Shown in pieces: positions 7,314 through 14,128 of a stretch of DNA of 14,163 nucleotides. Under the pieces are notes generated by a model. That model saw nothing but the letters and a program-made list of their open reading frames with translations. It searched no databases and was not told the origin of the DNA. The stretch comes from an uncultured Collinsella sp. (GTDB lineage: Bacteria > Actinomycetota > Coriobacteriia > Coriobacteriales > Coriobacteriaceae). The position numbers were made by a program, and so were the translations under genes. The stretch lies in assembly GCA_900752015.1 (NCBI GenBank), contig CAADTZ010000049.1, positions 1 through 14,163 of the forward strand. Reading direction: 5' to 3'. The number at the start of each line of letters is the position of its first letter. Position 1 is the stretch's first letter.

Positions 7314-7763
7314 TCAACTGTCCGAATCGACCTCGCCAGACTCCACCGTAAACGCCGGATCGGTGCTCACAAGATAAAATCGGGTCACTTTGCTATCTCT
7401 AAATAGATAGAGCTGGCCCTGCTCGCGTCGGCGTGACATATACGCCACGTGGACCGTACCGAATTCTTCGCCGTTTTCCTTCTTTAATATCAGGATGTTG
7501 GGGTCATCCGTACGCTTAAACTGCCCGTCTACGCAGCTGCCGTCTTTGTCGACCAGTTGCCACCGATGGTTATCCTCTTCAAGAAAGGCCAGGGTTTCCA
7601 GACTCGTCTTGTCGTCCCGATAGTAACCGTCAATGGCAAACCCTTCGGAAGCGCATTCCTGCATATAGGACGTTTCTCGGTTTATAGCAAACAGCCCTGT
7701 AGCGCCCAGGAGCACGGCCAGGCAGACCACTGCAAGGGTTATCGAAATAGCACGGCGGCCCAT
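7314..7763 (-). CDS. Small membrane-anchored or secreted protein of unknown function
   Basis: A 149-residue protein. Residues about 5-27 (AISITLAVVCLAVLLGATGL region) form one hydrophobic segment after an MGRR start, so the rest is probably outside the cell on a membrane anchor. There is no lipobox at a plausible site. The remainder has alternating polar/hydrophobic strands (FAIDGYYRDD, LETLAFLEED, RWQLVDKDGSCVDGQF, ILILKKENGEEFGTVHVAYM, GQLYLFRD, VTRFYLVS), which suggests a small beta-rich, perhaps lipocalin-like fold; that is inference. Cys37 and Cys77 could pair. The tail is acidic (ESGEVDSDS). No clear Shine-Dalgarno precedes the ATG, but an in-frame stop lies 22-24 bases upstream, so no much longer form exists. 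The coding sequence is visibly less GC-rich than its neighbours. The family is not recognised. Confidence 0.7.
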   Translation of the reverse strand: MGRRAISITLAVVCLAVLLGATGLFAINRETSYMQECASEGFAIDGYYRDDKTSLETLAFLEEDNHRWQLVDKDGSCVDGQFKRTDDPNILILKKENGEEFGTVHVAYMSRRREQGQLYLFRDSKVTRFYLVSTDPAFTVESGEVDSDS

Positions 7764-7955
7764 GTTAGACCAACCGATAGTTGTTTAACGGAGCGCGAAA
7801 CATACCTGGAACCTCCGATATCAGGGGGGGAACGTCGCCAGCAGGCTGGCGACAACTATATGTTTCTGACATCAAACCATATGGCCGCCACTCGCGGAGG
7901 GGGCATCGGCGAACGGCGTGTTTTCATACTCCATTGGTCAAACCCAAGCGCAGCG
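7764..7955. other. Spacer with no recognised gene
   Basis: This separates the small membrane protein from the decayed fragment upstream on the same strand. It contains a G7 run (7824-7830) and a short inverted repeat (7834-7853). A 23-codon minus-strand reading starting MKTRRSPM (ending at 7856) has a GGAG just before its ATG but no family resemblance. I do not call it as a gene. Confidence 0.4.
7834..7853. repeat. Short perfect inverted repeat
   Basis: GTCGCCAG (7834-7841) and CTGGCGAC (7846-7853) pair around a CAGG loop, giving an 8-bp hairpin. There is no T-run on either side, so it is not a classic terminator. On the minus strand it would fall in the leader of the small membrane protein gene. 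Confidence 0.4.
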
Positions 7956-8190
7956 CTACAGCTCGTACTTGTACACGCGGTAGATATACTTTTCGGCTTC
8001 CATCTCGTAGGTGGCGATGGGCAGTCCGCAGCGATCATCTCGTCGTTTGGCAGATAGGTCACACTGTGCTGGCCCGCGTTGAGCGAAAAATCGCCCTGGG
8101 CCTGCAATAACTTGTCTTCAAAGCCCGAGCCAGCCCAAAAATCGGGCAAGCCCACGGAAGGCTGCAGCGAGATCATTTGCGCAACATATG
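7956..8190 (-). pseudogene. Frameshifted 3' remnant of an unidentified gene
   Basis: Two minus-strand frames together read as one protein end. The first frame gives MISLQPSVGLPDFW, then SLNAGQHSVTYLPNDEMIAA. The next frame gives GLPIATYEMEAEKYIYRVYK with a terminal YEL and a TAG at 7958-7956. Adding one base to the CC at 8026-8027 restores an uninterrupted reading across the joint. The fragment starts just downstream of the activase terminator. It has no Shine-Dalgarno and no plausible start (ATG 8176-8174 is unsupported), so the 5' part seems lost. It is either a decayed gene or a short intact gene carrying a sequencing or assembly error. The product family is not recognised. Confidence 0.55.
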
Positions 8191-8196
8191 TCCAGC

Positions 8197-8233
8197 AAAA
8201 ACGGGTGGTAGCCGGTACGACTACCACCCGTTT
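8197..8233 (-). terminator. Intrinsic terminator of the TetR-activase operon
   Basis: AAACGGGTGGTAG (8199-8211) and CTACCACCCGTTT (8221-8233) form a perfect 13-bp stem with a 9-nt loop. On the minus strand the stem runs into TTTTT (8201-8197). It lies 28 bp after the activase stop. Confidence 0.92.
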
Positions 8234-8261
8234 GTCTTATATCCGGCTCGAAGTAGGCCAA

Positions 8262-11200
8262 CTACTTCTTAATACCGCGCCCCAGACGCTTGGCGACCGA
8301 TGCAACGGCCTCCTCACTGGCCGGTCCACAGCTCACGCAGCCATCATGGGCACGCATCTGGCCGGTGACCTCGTCCATCGCGAGCGGCGCCACCTTCTCG
8401 AGCTTAAAGCCTTTACCGGCGCGCATGTTTTCCTTGGCCACGCTGATCATGAGCTTAATACGGTTGAGCTGGTTGACCTCGGATGCGCCGGGGTCGTAGT
8501 CCACCGCAACGATGTTGCTCTCGGGATGCTGGCGGCGCAGCTCCTTGATCACGGCCTTGCCCACCACGTGGTTGGGCAGGCACGCGAAGGGCTGCGTGCA
8601 GATGATGTTGGGCGCACCGTGATCGATCAGGTCGAGCATCTCGGCCGTGAGCAACCAGCCCTCGCCCATGTTGTTACACACCGAAAGCACCGTGCGGGCC
8701 TTGTCAGCCATGGTGCCGATGCGCTCGGGCGCCTCAAAGCGGCGGGACTTTTCGAGCATCTCCTCCACCGGCGTGCGCATCCAGTCCACGAGCTTGATGA
8801 GCGCCTGCATACCAGCGCGCGTGGTAGCAGAGCTTCCCAGCTCATCCTTCTGCAGCTCGGCATTACTCATGGAGTACAGGAAGAAGTCGAGCAGACCCGG
8901 CACCACGGCCTCGCAGCCCTCGCGCTCGATCACGTCGACCACATGGTTGTTGGCCGTAGGGTGGAACTTGACCAGGATCTCGCCGACCACACCCACGCGC
9001 GGCTTGGTGCCCTCGCCCACGAGCGGCATGGTGTCGAACGCGCGGATGGCTTCGCGGCACAGCTTGGTGTAGTTGTGCCTGTTGAACTTAGGCGCCAGCT
9101 TGCGGGCACGCGCCATGTATTCCTCGTAGAGTGCGTTGGCAGCACCGGGCGTGGCCTCGTACGGGCGGCAACGGTAGAGCATCTGCATCATCACGTCGCC
9201 AAAGAGCACCGCGTAGACCGCCTGCTTAAGCAGCGCCGGCGTAACCTTAAAGCCGGGGTTGTCCTCGCCCAGCGCCACGGCCGAAAGCGAGATTACCGGA
9301 ATCTCGGGGTGGCCGCTCTCGCGCAGCGCCTTGCGGATGAGCGCGATGTAGTTAGTGGCACGGCAGCCGCCGCCGGTCTGGCTGATGACCACAGCCGTCT
9401 TGGACAGGTCGTACCGACCGCTCTCGATGGCCTCCATGATCTGGCCCGTCACCAGGATCGACGGATAGCAGATGTCGTTGTTCACGTAGCGCAGGCCGGC
9501 CTCGACGGCATCGTGGTCAGTCGAGGGCAGCAGCTCCAGGTTGTAGCCGGCACCGCGGAATACCTCTTTGACCAGGTCAAAGTGGATCGGCGCCATCTGC
9601 GGGCACAGGATGGTATAGCCCTCCTCGCGCATCTGCTCGGTAAAGGGCACCTTGGGCCACGCGGTCGAAGCACTCTCGCGCTGCGCCTCGAACGTGTACT
9701 TGCGGCTCGCAAACGCGGGGGCATCCGTAGAGGGCGCCACCGGCGCGGCGTCGCCTTGCTCGTAAGTCTCGCCCGCGGCCGTGGCCTCGGCCAGGCGTTC
9801 GGCCTCCTGGTCCTTAAGCGCGGCCATGAGCGAGCGGATGCGAATGCGCGCGGCACCCAGGTTGGATACCTCGTCGATCTTGAGCACGGTGTAGATCTTG
9901 CCGCTGGCTTCCAGAATCTCCTGCACCTGGTCGGTGGTCAGGGCGTCCAGGCCGCAGCCAAAGGAGTTGAGCTGGATCAGGTCCAGGTCGTTGCGCATCG
10001 TCACAAAACGGGCGACGGCGTACAGGCGGCTGTGGTACATCCACTGGTCGACGACGCGAATCGGACGCTCGGGCTTCACCAGGTGCGCAAGCGAATCCTC
10101 GGTAAAGACCGCAAAGCCAAAGCTCGAGATAAGCTCGGGCAGGGCGTGATTGATCTCGGGGTCGTTATGGTAAGGACGGCCGGCGAGTACGATGCCGTGG
10201 CCGCCGTGGTCCTCGACCCACTTAAGGGCCTCCTCGCCCATGGTCTGGATATCCTCGTGGAAGCGCGCGTCGGCCTCAAAGGCAGCGTTGACGGCGGCAT
10301 CGACCTCGGAGCGCGTGATCTTGGGACCGCGCACGCGACCGCGACCGGCTTGCGCATCGGCCACGCGGTCGACGGCGAGCACCTGGTACAGGCGGCGCTT
10401 GAGCTCGGTCTTATCGTGATAGGGCACAAACGGGTACAGGAACTCGATGTTCTGCTCGCGAATCTCGTCAATATTGAGCGCCAGCGCCGTGGGGTAGCTC
10501 ATGACGATGGGGCAGTTATAGCAGTTGCCAGCGGTCGGATCCTCCTTGCGCTCCCAGCGCACGCACGGCATCCAGATAAAGTCGACATCGCGGTCGATAA
10601 GGTTCATCACATGGCCGTGGCTCATCTTGGCCGGATAGCACACGCTCTCGGACGGCATGGACTCGATGCCCGCCTGGTAGGTCTTCTTGCTCGACTGGTC
10701 GGACAGCTGCACGCTAAAGCCCAAGCGCGTAAAGAACGCATGCCAGAAGGGGTAGTTCTCGTACATGTTGAGCGCGCGCGGGATGCCGACGGTACCACGC
10801 GGGGCCTCGTCGGGGCTCAGCACCTCGCGGTCAAAGAGCAGCTCGTTTTTCTTTTTGAAGAGGTTGGGGGCCTCGGTCTTTTGCTTTTTGTGGCCGGCGC
10901 CCTTCTCGCAGCGGTTGCCGGTAATGAAGCGCCTGCCGCCGCCAAAGTCGTTGACGGTGAGTTGGCAGTTGTTGGAGCAGCGACCGCAGCGGACATGCTT
11001 TTGCGTCACGGTAAGGTGCGCGATGTCCTCAGCCGAAAGGATGGTCGAGGTGCCATCGGCACCGGCGCGATCGCGGGCGAGCAGGGCCGCACCATAGGCG
11101 CCCATGCAGCCGGCGATGTCGGGACGCACGGCATGCACGCCGGTGAGCTGCTCAAACGCGCGCAGCGTGGCATCGGACATAAAGGTGCCGCCCTGAACGA

Positions 11201-13049
11201 TCACCTGGCTGCCGATCTCCTTGGGGTCGCGCAGCTTAATGACCTTGAACAGGGCATTCTTGATGACGGAATAGGACAGGCCGGCCGCAATGTCGCCCAC
11301 CGTGGCGCCTTCCTTTTGCGCCTGCTTGACGCGCGAGTTCATAAAGACCGTGCAGCGGCTGCCCAGGTCGACCGGGGCCTTGGCATGGATCGCAGCGTTG
11401 GCGAACGCGCGCACGTCCATGTTCATAGACACGGCGAAGCTCTCGATAAAGCTACCGCAACCCGACGAGCAGGCCTCGTTGAGCATGATGTGCTCGATAA
11501 CGCCGTCCTTGACGCGCAGGCACTTCATGTCCTGGCCGCCGATGTCCAGAATGAACTCCACGCCGGGCAGGAATGCCTTGGCGCCACGCAGGTGCGCGAC
11601 GGTCTCGATCTCGCCGGAGTCGGCCTTAAGGGCCTCGATGAGCAGCGCCTCGCCGTAGCCCGTGGTGGTCACGTGGCCGATGGTGCAGCCTGCAGGGATA
11701 TGGTTGTAGAAATCGGCCATGATGACCTTGGCCGTGCCCAGGATGTCGCCGTTGTTGTTGCCGTACCAGGTGTGCAACAGCTGGCCGTCCTCGCCCACGA
11801 GCGCGGCCTTCATGGTGGTGGAACCGGCGTCGATGCCAATGAACACGCGGCCGGTGTAGCCGTCGAGCTTGCCCTTGGGGACGACTTCCTGGTCGTGGCG
11901 GGTTTTGAACTCGGCGAAGTCCTCGTCGGTGGCAAAGAGCGGATCCAGGCGCTCGACCTCGGCACCCTGTGTGTCACCCAGGGCATCGATAGCCTCGATG
12001 AGCTGCGGGAACGTGCTGAGCTTGTTGGACTCATGCGCCATGGCGGCGCCGCTCGCCACAAACAGGTGAGCGTTTTGGGGCACAATGCGGTGCTCCTCGT
12101 CCAGGTTGAGCGTAAGGTAGAAGCGGTGGCGCAGCTCGGAGAGGTACTGCAGCGGGCCGCCCAGGAAGGCGACGTTGCCGCGGATGGGACGGCCGCACGC
12201 CAGGCCCGAGATAGTCTGGGTCACGACGGCCTGGAAGATGGAGGCCGCCACGTCCTCGGGGCGGGCGCCTTCGTTGAGCAGCGGCTGGACGTCGGTCTTG
12301 GCAAAGACGCCGCAGCGGCTGGCGATTGGATAGATGGTGGTGGCGTTGGCCGCGAGCTCGTTGAGGCCGCTGGCGTCGGTGTGCAGCAGAGTGGCCATCT
12401 GGTCGATGAACGCGCCAGTGCCGCCGGCGCAGGTGCCGTTCATGCGCTGCTCGATGCCGTTGTCGAAGTAGATGATCTTGGCGTCCTCGCCGCCCAGCTC
12501 GATGGCGACATCGGTGGCCGGGATAAGGGTCTCGACGGCACGCTTGCTGGCGATGACCTCCTGGACAAACTCCAGGTCGAGCCATTGGGACAGCAGCAGG
12601 CCGCCCGAGCCGGTAATGGCGCAGGTCATCTGGGCCGTCGGCAGCACGGTCGCAGCACCCTCGAACAGGTCGCGAGCGCAGGCGCGGACGTCGGTGTGGT
12701 GGCGCTGGTACTTGGCATAGACGATCTGGTTGTCGTCGTTGAGCACGGCGAGCTTAACGGTGGTGGAACCCACGTCGATGCCCAAGTGCAGGTTGCCACG
12801 AGCGTTCTCGGGGTTGAAGATCGCGCCTTCGGGGGCGTGGGCGGCGGTGACGGCTACGGGCTCAGCGGCGGTGGCGGGCTCGCTAGTGACGGACGCCTCC
12901 CCCGCCGCGTTCTTGGCATCGGCGACAGCCTCGACAACTTTCTCGGCAGCCGCGGTCGCGGCCTTCTGCGCGGCGTCCACCACGGCGGGCGCGGCCTCGC
13001 GTGCGGCAGCGACCACACGGTCTTTAATGCCCTCGACGAGTTTGCTCAT
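8262..13049 (-). CDS. Large fused 2-hydroxyacyl-CoA dehydratase activase (two BadF/BcrA ATPase domains plus DUF2229 and HgdB-like regions)
   Basis: A 1595-residue cytosolic protein. Residues 1-75 are an Ala-rich amphipathic extension. ATPase domain 1 starts at GIDVGSTT (90-97) and has Cys207 (NGTCAGGTGAF) and Cys246 (SRCGVF). ATPase domain 2 starts at GIDAGSTT (405-412) and has Cys527 (NEACSSGCGSF) and Cys566 (SRCTVF). Both pairs are 39 residues apart, as in HgdC, where a homodimer shares one [4Fe-4S] cluster. A cysteine group follows at 688, 691, 695 and 714, then a DUF2229 region from about 745 (CYPAKMSHG at 804, NCYNCP at 843-846). NSFGCGLDA lies at about 1032. An HgdB-like part follows from about 1130 (ICYPS at 1194, GGGCRATNY at 1229), and CVSC at 1571-1574 near the end. 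Activases of this type use ATP to push electrons to very low potential for a dehydratase or double-cubane-cluster reductase; the actual partner is not in the window. The Shine-Dalgarno GAGGAG precedes the ATG. It is cotranscribed with the TetR gene, 11 bp away. Confidence 0.93.
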   Translation of the reverse strand: MSKLVEGIKDRVVAAAREAAPAVVDAAQKAATAAAEKVVEAVADAKNAAGEASVTSEPATAAEPVAVTAAHAPEGAIFNPENARGNLHLGIDVGSTTVKLAVLNDDNQIVYAKYQRHHTDVRACARDLFEGAATVLPTAQMTCAITGSGGLLLSQWLDLEFVQEVIASKRAVETLIPATDVAIELGGEDAKIIYFDNGIEQRMNGTCAGGTGAFIDQMATLLHTDASGLNELAANATTIYPIASRCGVFAKTDVQPLLNEGARPEDVAASIFQAVVTQTISGLACGRPIRGNVAFLGGPLQYLSELRHRFYLTLNLDEEHRIVPQNAHLFVASGAAMAHESNKLSTFPQLIEAIDALGDTQGAEVERLDPLFATDEDFAEFKTRHDQEVVPKGKLDGYTGRVFIGIDAGSTTMKAALVGEDGQLLHTWYGNNNGDILGTAKVIMADFYNHIPAGCTIGHVTTTGYGEALLIEALKADSGEIETVAHLRGAKAFLPGVEFILDIGGQDMKCLRVKDGVIEHIMLNEACSSGCGSFIESFAVSMNMDVRAFANAAIHAKAPVDLGSRCTVFMNSRVKQAQKEGATVGDIAAGLSYSVIKNALFKVIKLRDPKEIGSQVIVQGGTFMSDATLRAFEQLTGVHAVRPDIAGCMGAYGAALLARDRAGADGTSTILSAEDIAHLTVTQKHVRCGRCSNNCQLTVNDFGGGRRFITGNRCEKGAGHKKQKTEAPNLFKKKNELLFDREVLSPDEAPRGTVGIPRALNMYENYPFWHAFFTRLGFSVQLSDQSSKKTYQAGIESMPSESVCYPAKMSHGHVMNLIDRDVDFIWMPCVRWERKEDPTAGNCYNCPIVMSYPTALALNIDEIREQNIEFLYPFVPYHDKTELKRRLYQVLAVDRVADAQAGRGRVRGPKITRSEVDAAVNAAFEADARFHEDIQTMGEEALKWVEDHGGHGIVLAGRPYHNDPEINHALPELISSFGFAVFTEDSLAHLVKPERPIRVVDQWMYHSRLYAVARFVTMRNDLDLIQLNSFGCGLDALTTDQVQEILEASGKIYTVLKIDEVSNLGAARIRIRSLMAALKDQEAERLAEATAAGETYEQGDAAPVAPSTDAPAFASRKYTFEAQRESASTAWPKVPFTEQMREEGYTILCPQMAPIHFDLVKEVFRGAGYNLELLPSTDHDAVEAGLRYVNNDICYPSILVTGQIMEAIESGRYDLSKTAVVISQTGGGCRATNYIALIRKALRESGHPEIPVISLSAVALGEDNPGFKVTPALLKQAVYAVLFGDVMMQMLYRCRPYEATPGAANALYEEYMARARKLAPKFNRHNYTKLCREAIRAFDTMPLVGEGTKPRVGVVGEILVKFHPTANNHVVDVIEREGCEAVVPGLLDFFLYSMSNAELQKDELGSSATTRAGMQALIKLVDWMRTPVEEMLEKSRRFEAPERIGTMADKARTVLSVCNNMGEGWLLTAEMLDLIDHGAPNIICTQPFACLPNHVVGKAVIKELRRQHPESNIVAVDYDPGASEVNQLNRIKLMISVAKENMRAGKGFKLEKVAPLAMDEVTGQMRAHDGCVSCGPASEEAVASVAKRLGRGIKK

Positions 13050-13060
13050 TGTCTCTCCTC

Positions 13061-13771
13061 TTAGTTGTTGGACTCGACGGTTGCGGTGGTGTCGACCGCG
13101 TCCTCGAGCTGCAGGTTCAATAGCTTCATGCCGTATTCCGGCACGTTGATATCGATGGGTTGGCCATACAGGTCGCCGGGGCGCACAAAGGCGATAACCG
13201 TCATAATGCGCGCCATGGTCTCGGGCGATTCAGAAAGGTCACGCTCAAACCAACGCTGGATCATGCCGACCTCGGCACTCACGACATAGGTGACGTAGTA
13301 GTCAAAGAAGGTGCCCAGCGCCAAGCCCAAAATGCCCGTCTGCGCGCGCGGCACCACGGCCTCGCGTGCGGTATCGATGATCTTTTTAATAAAGGCGGGG
13401 TCGCCGCCCGGGCCCAGCAGCGATCCGATTAAATCGCGGTTGGCCGCAAGGTAGCGCAGCAACTCAACCGAACCGGGTGCCGGCTCGAGCTCATCGATGT
13501 TGCGGTAAAGATCGGGTAATTGAGCTGCGGTGATAAGCTCCACCCGCTCGCGAATCTCGGCAAGCAGGCCGTCCTCGATCTGACTGATAAAGTCGGGGAT
13601 ATCGCGGTAGTGCGAATAGAACGTTCGACGCGTAAGACCGGCGCGCTCGGTGAGCGACGCGACGTTAATGCGCGAAAGGTCGCCGCTTTCGGCAAGCTCG
13701 CTGGCAAGCGCCTGGCGAAGGGCGCGCTGCGAGCGAAGGGACCGGCGATCACATTTCTCGAGCTGGGACAA
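13061..13771 (-). CDS. TetR-family transcriptional regulator (TTG start)
   Basis: A 236-residue regulator. The N-terminal helix-turn-helix is at residues about 33-60 (INVASLTERAGLTRRTFYSHYRDIPDF), matching the TetR DNA-binding pattern with the conserved TxxxFYxHYxxxxD core. The C-terminal part (LLRYLAANRDLIGSLLGPGG, then FFDYYVTYVVSAEVGMIQRW, then SPETMARIM) resembles the TetR C-terminal domain common in Firmicutes and Coriobacteria, which senses an unknown ligand. The TTG start at 13771-13769 is supported by a near-ideal AAGGAGGA (13782-13775). The stop lies 11 bp before the activase start, so the two genes form an operon. Autoregulation through the repeats at 13801-13835 is likely but inferred. 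Its target is presumably at least this operon. Confidence 0.92.
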   Translation of the reverse strand: MSQLEKCDRRSLRSQRALRQALASELAESGDLSRINVASLTERAGLTRRTFYSHYRDIPDFISQIEDGLLAEIRERVELITAAQLPDLYRNIDELEPAPGSVELLRYLAANRDLIGSLLGPGGDPAFIKKIIDTAREAVVPRAQTGILGLALGTFFDYYVTYVVSAEVGMIQRWFERDLSESPETMARIMTVIAFVRPGDLYGQPIDINVPEYGMKLLNLQLEDAVDTTATVESNN

Positions 13772-13774
13772 GCG

Positions 13775-13782
13775 TCCTCCTT
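13775..13782 (-). promoter_or_regulatory. Strong Shine-Dalgarno that fixes the TTG start of the TetR gene
   Basis: AAGGAGGA on the minus strand sits three bases before the TTG at 13771, with the GGAGG core about five bases away. No ATG or GTG is better placed. Confidence 0.85.
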
Positions 13783-13800
13783 GTTACTCAGACTGTACGC

Positions 13801-13835
13801 TATTGCACAGTGCGAGTATTATTGCACACCGTGTG
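13801..13835 (-). promoter_or_regulatory. Operator-like repeats upstream of the TetR gene
   Basis: TATTGCACA occurs twice, at 13801-13809 and 13820-13828, 19 bp apart. Each copy overlaps a small palindrome: GCAC-A-GTGC (13805-13813) and CACAC-C-GTGTG (13825-13835). TTGATA on the minus strand (13841-13836) could be a -35 overlapped by the second site. The position 30-65 bp before the start codon fits an autoregulatory TetR operator. Confidence 0.5.
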
Positions 13836-13860
13836 TATCAACACGTAAAGGCAATATTTG

Positions 13861-13894
13861 GAATGTAACAAAGGGCAGTCCCTTTGTCACATTC
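13861..13894. repeat. Near-perfect hairpin, candidate dispersed intergenic repeat
   Basis: GAATGTAACAAAGGG (13861-13875) and CCCTTTGTCACATTC (13880-13894) pair over 15 positions with one A/C mismatch around a CAGT loop. There is no T-run, so it is not an ordinary terminator. Its sequence style resembles short palindromic repeats scattered between genes in Coriobacteriia. That resemblance is from memory and was not checked. Confidence 0.55.
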
Positions 13895-13948
13895 AGCGAC
13901 CGCCTAGGTTGTGCCAGTTGTGCCTGGCTTTTGGAGCGGCATTGCCGA

Positions 13949-13977
13949 TTGTTCAAAATGTCATTCGTGGGTAGAAT
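13949..13977 (+). promoter_or_regulatory. Candidate promoter of the structured RNA
   Basis: TTGTTC (13949-13954), a 17-bp spacer and TAGAAT (13972-13977, five of six -10 positions). Transcription would start near 13984, right at the first base of the first hairpin. Confidence 0.45.
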
Positions 13978-13984
13978 AGTGTCG

Positions 13985-14128
13985 ACGGCAGCCCAAGTTC
14001 TGGAAAGCTGGGCAGCGCCGTTGCTTGGATTAAGGGGTCAACGCCTTAGCGGCGGCGACCCCTTTAATATGAGAAAGCCATTGTCAATAGGCGTGTTTGT
14101 TCGAGCCCGGTTTTAAACCGGGCTTTTT
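13985..14128 (+). ncRNA. Candidate structured RNA or leader with three hairpins ending in a terminator
   Basis: Hairpin 1 (13985-14021) pairs ACGGC/GCCGT, GCCC/GGGC and AGTT/AGCT around a CTGGAA loop. Hairpin 2 (14029-14068) pairs ATTAAGGGGTC with GACCCCTTTAAT with one bulged T, and has an inner CGCC/GGCG stem. GCTT and AAGC (14023-14026 and 14075-14078) may close its base. Hairpin 3 is the terminator at 14104-14128. With a promoter placed just before hairpin 1, this looks like a small RNA of about 145 nt, or a leader that controls a gene beyond the right edge. I checked it by eye for the main riboswitch, T-box, SRP and tmRNA hallmarks and could not assign it. It could also be a Coriobacteriia-specific motif. 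Confidence 0.45.
14104..14128 (+). terminator. Intrinsic terminator at the right edge
   Basis: AGCCCGGTTT (14104-14113) and AAACCGGGCT (14115-14124) pair almost completely, followed by a T-run (14124-14128). It reads on the plus strand and ends the candidate structured RNA. If a gene starts soon after the window, it could be an attenuator. Confidence 0.88.

Noticed and set aside
7856..8227. A 123-codon minus-strand reading as an intact gene
   Set aside because: It begins inside the activase terminator, leaves the protein-like frame at 8026 and continues as proline/serine/arginine-rich noise. The sensible protein end lies in the next frame and stops at 7956.
8079..13064. A 1661-codon open frame on the plus strand opposite the whole activase gene
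   Set aside because: It is exactly in register with the real gene and open only because that gene avoids TTA, CTA and TCA codons. Its translation is low-complexity His/Arg/Gly/Leu-rich, with no domain and no ribosome site.
14095..14112. A tRNA or tmRNA T-arm suggested by GTTCGAG before the terminator
   Set aside because: No acceptor stem, anticodon arm or CCA-end geometry fits; the bases are the lead-in to the terminator stem.
13958..14116. A 52-codon plus-strand reading, possibly a leader peptide
   Set aside because: It has no ribosome site, its start lies between the proposed -35 and -10, and it lacks the runs of regulatory codons expected in an attenuation leader.
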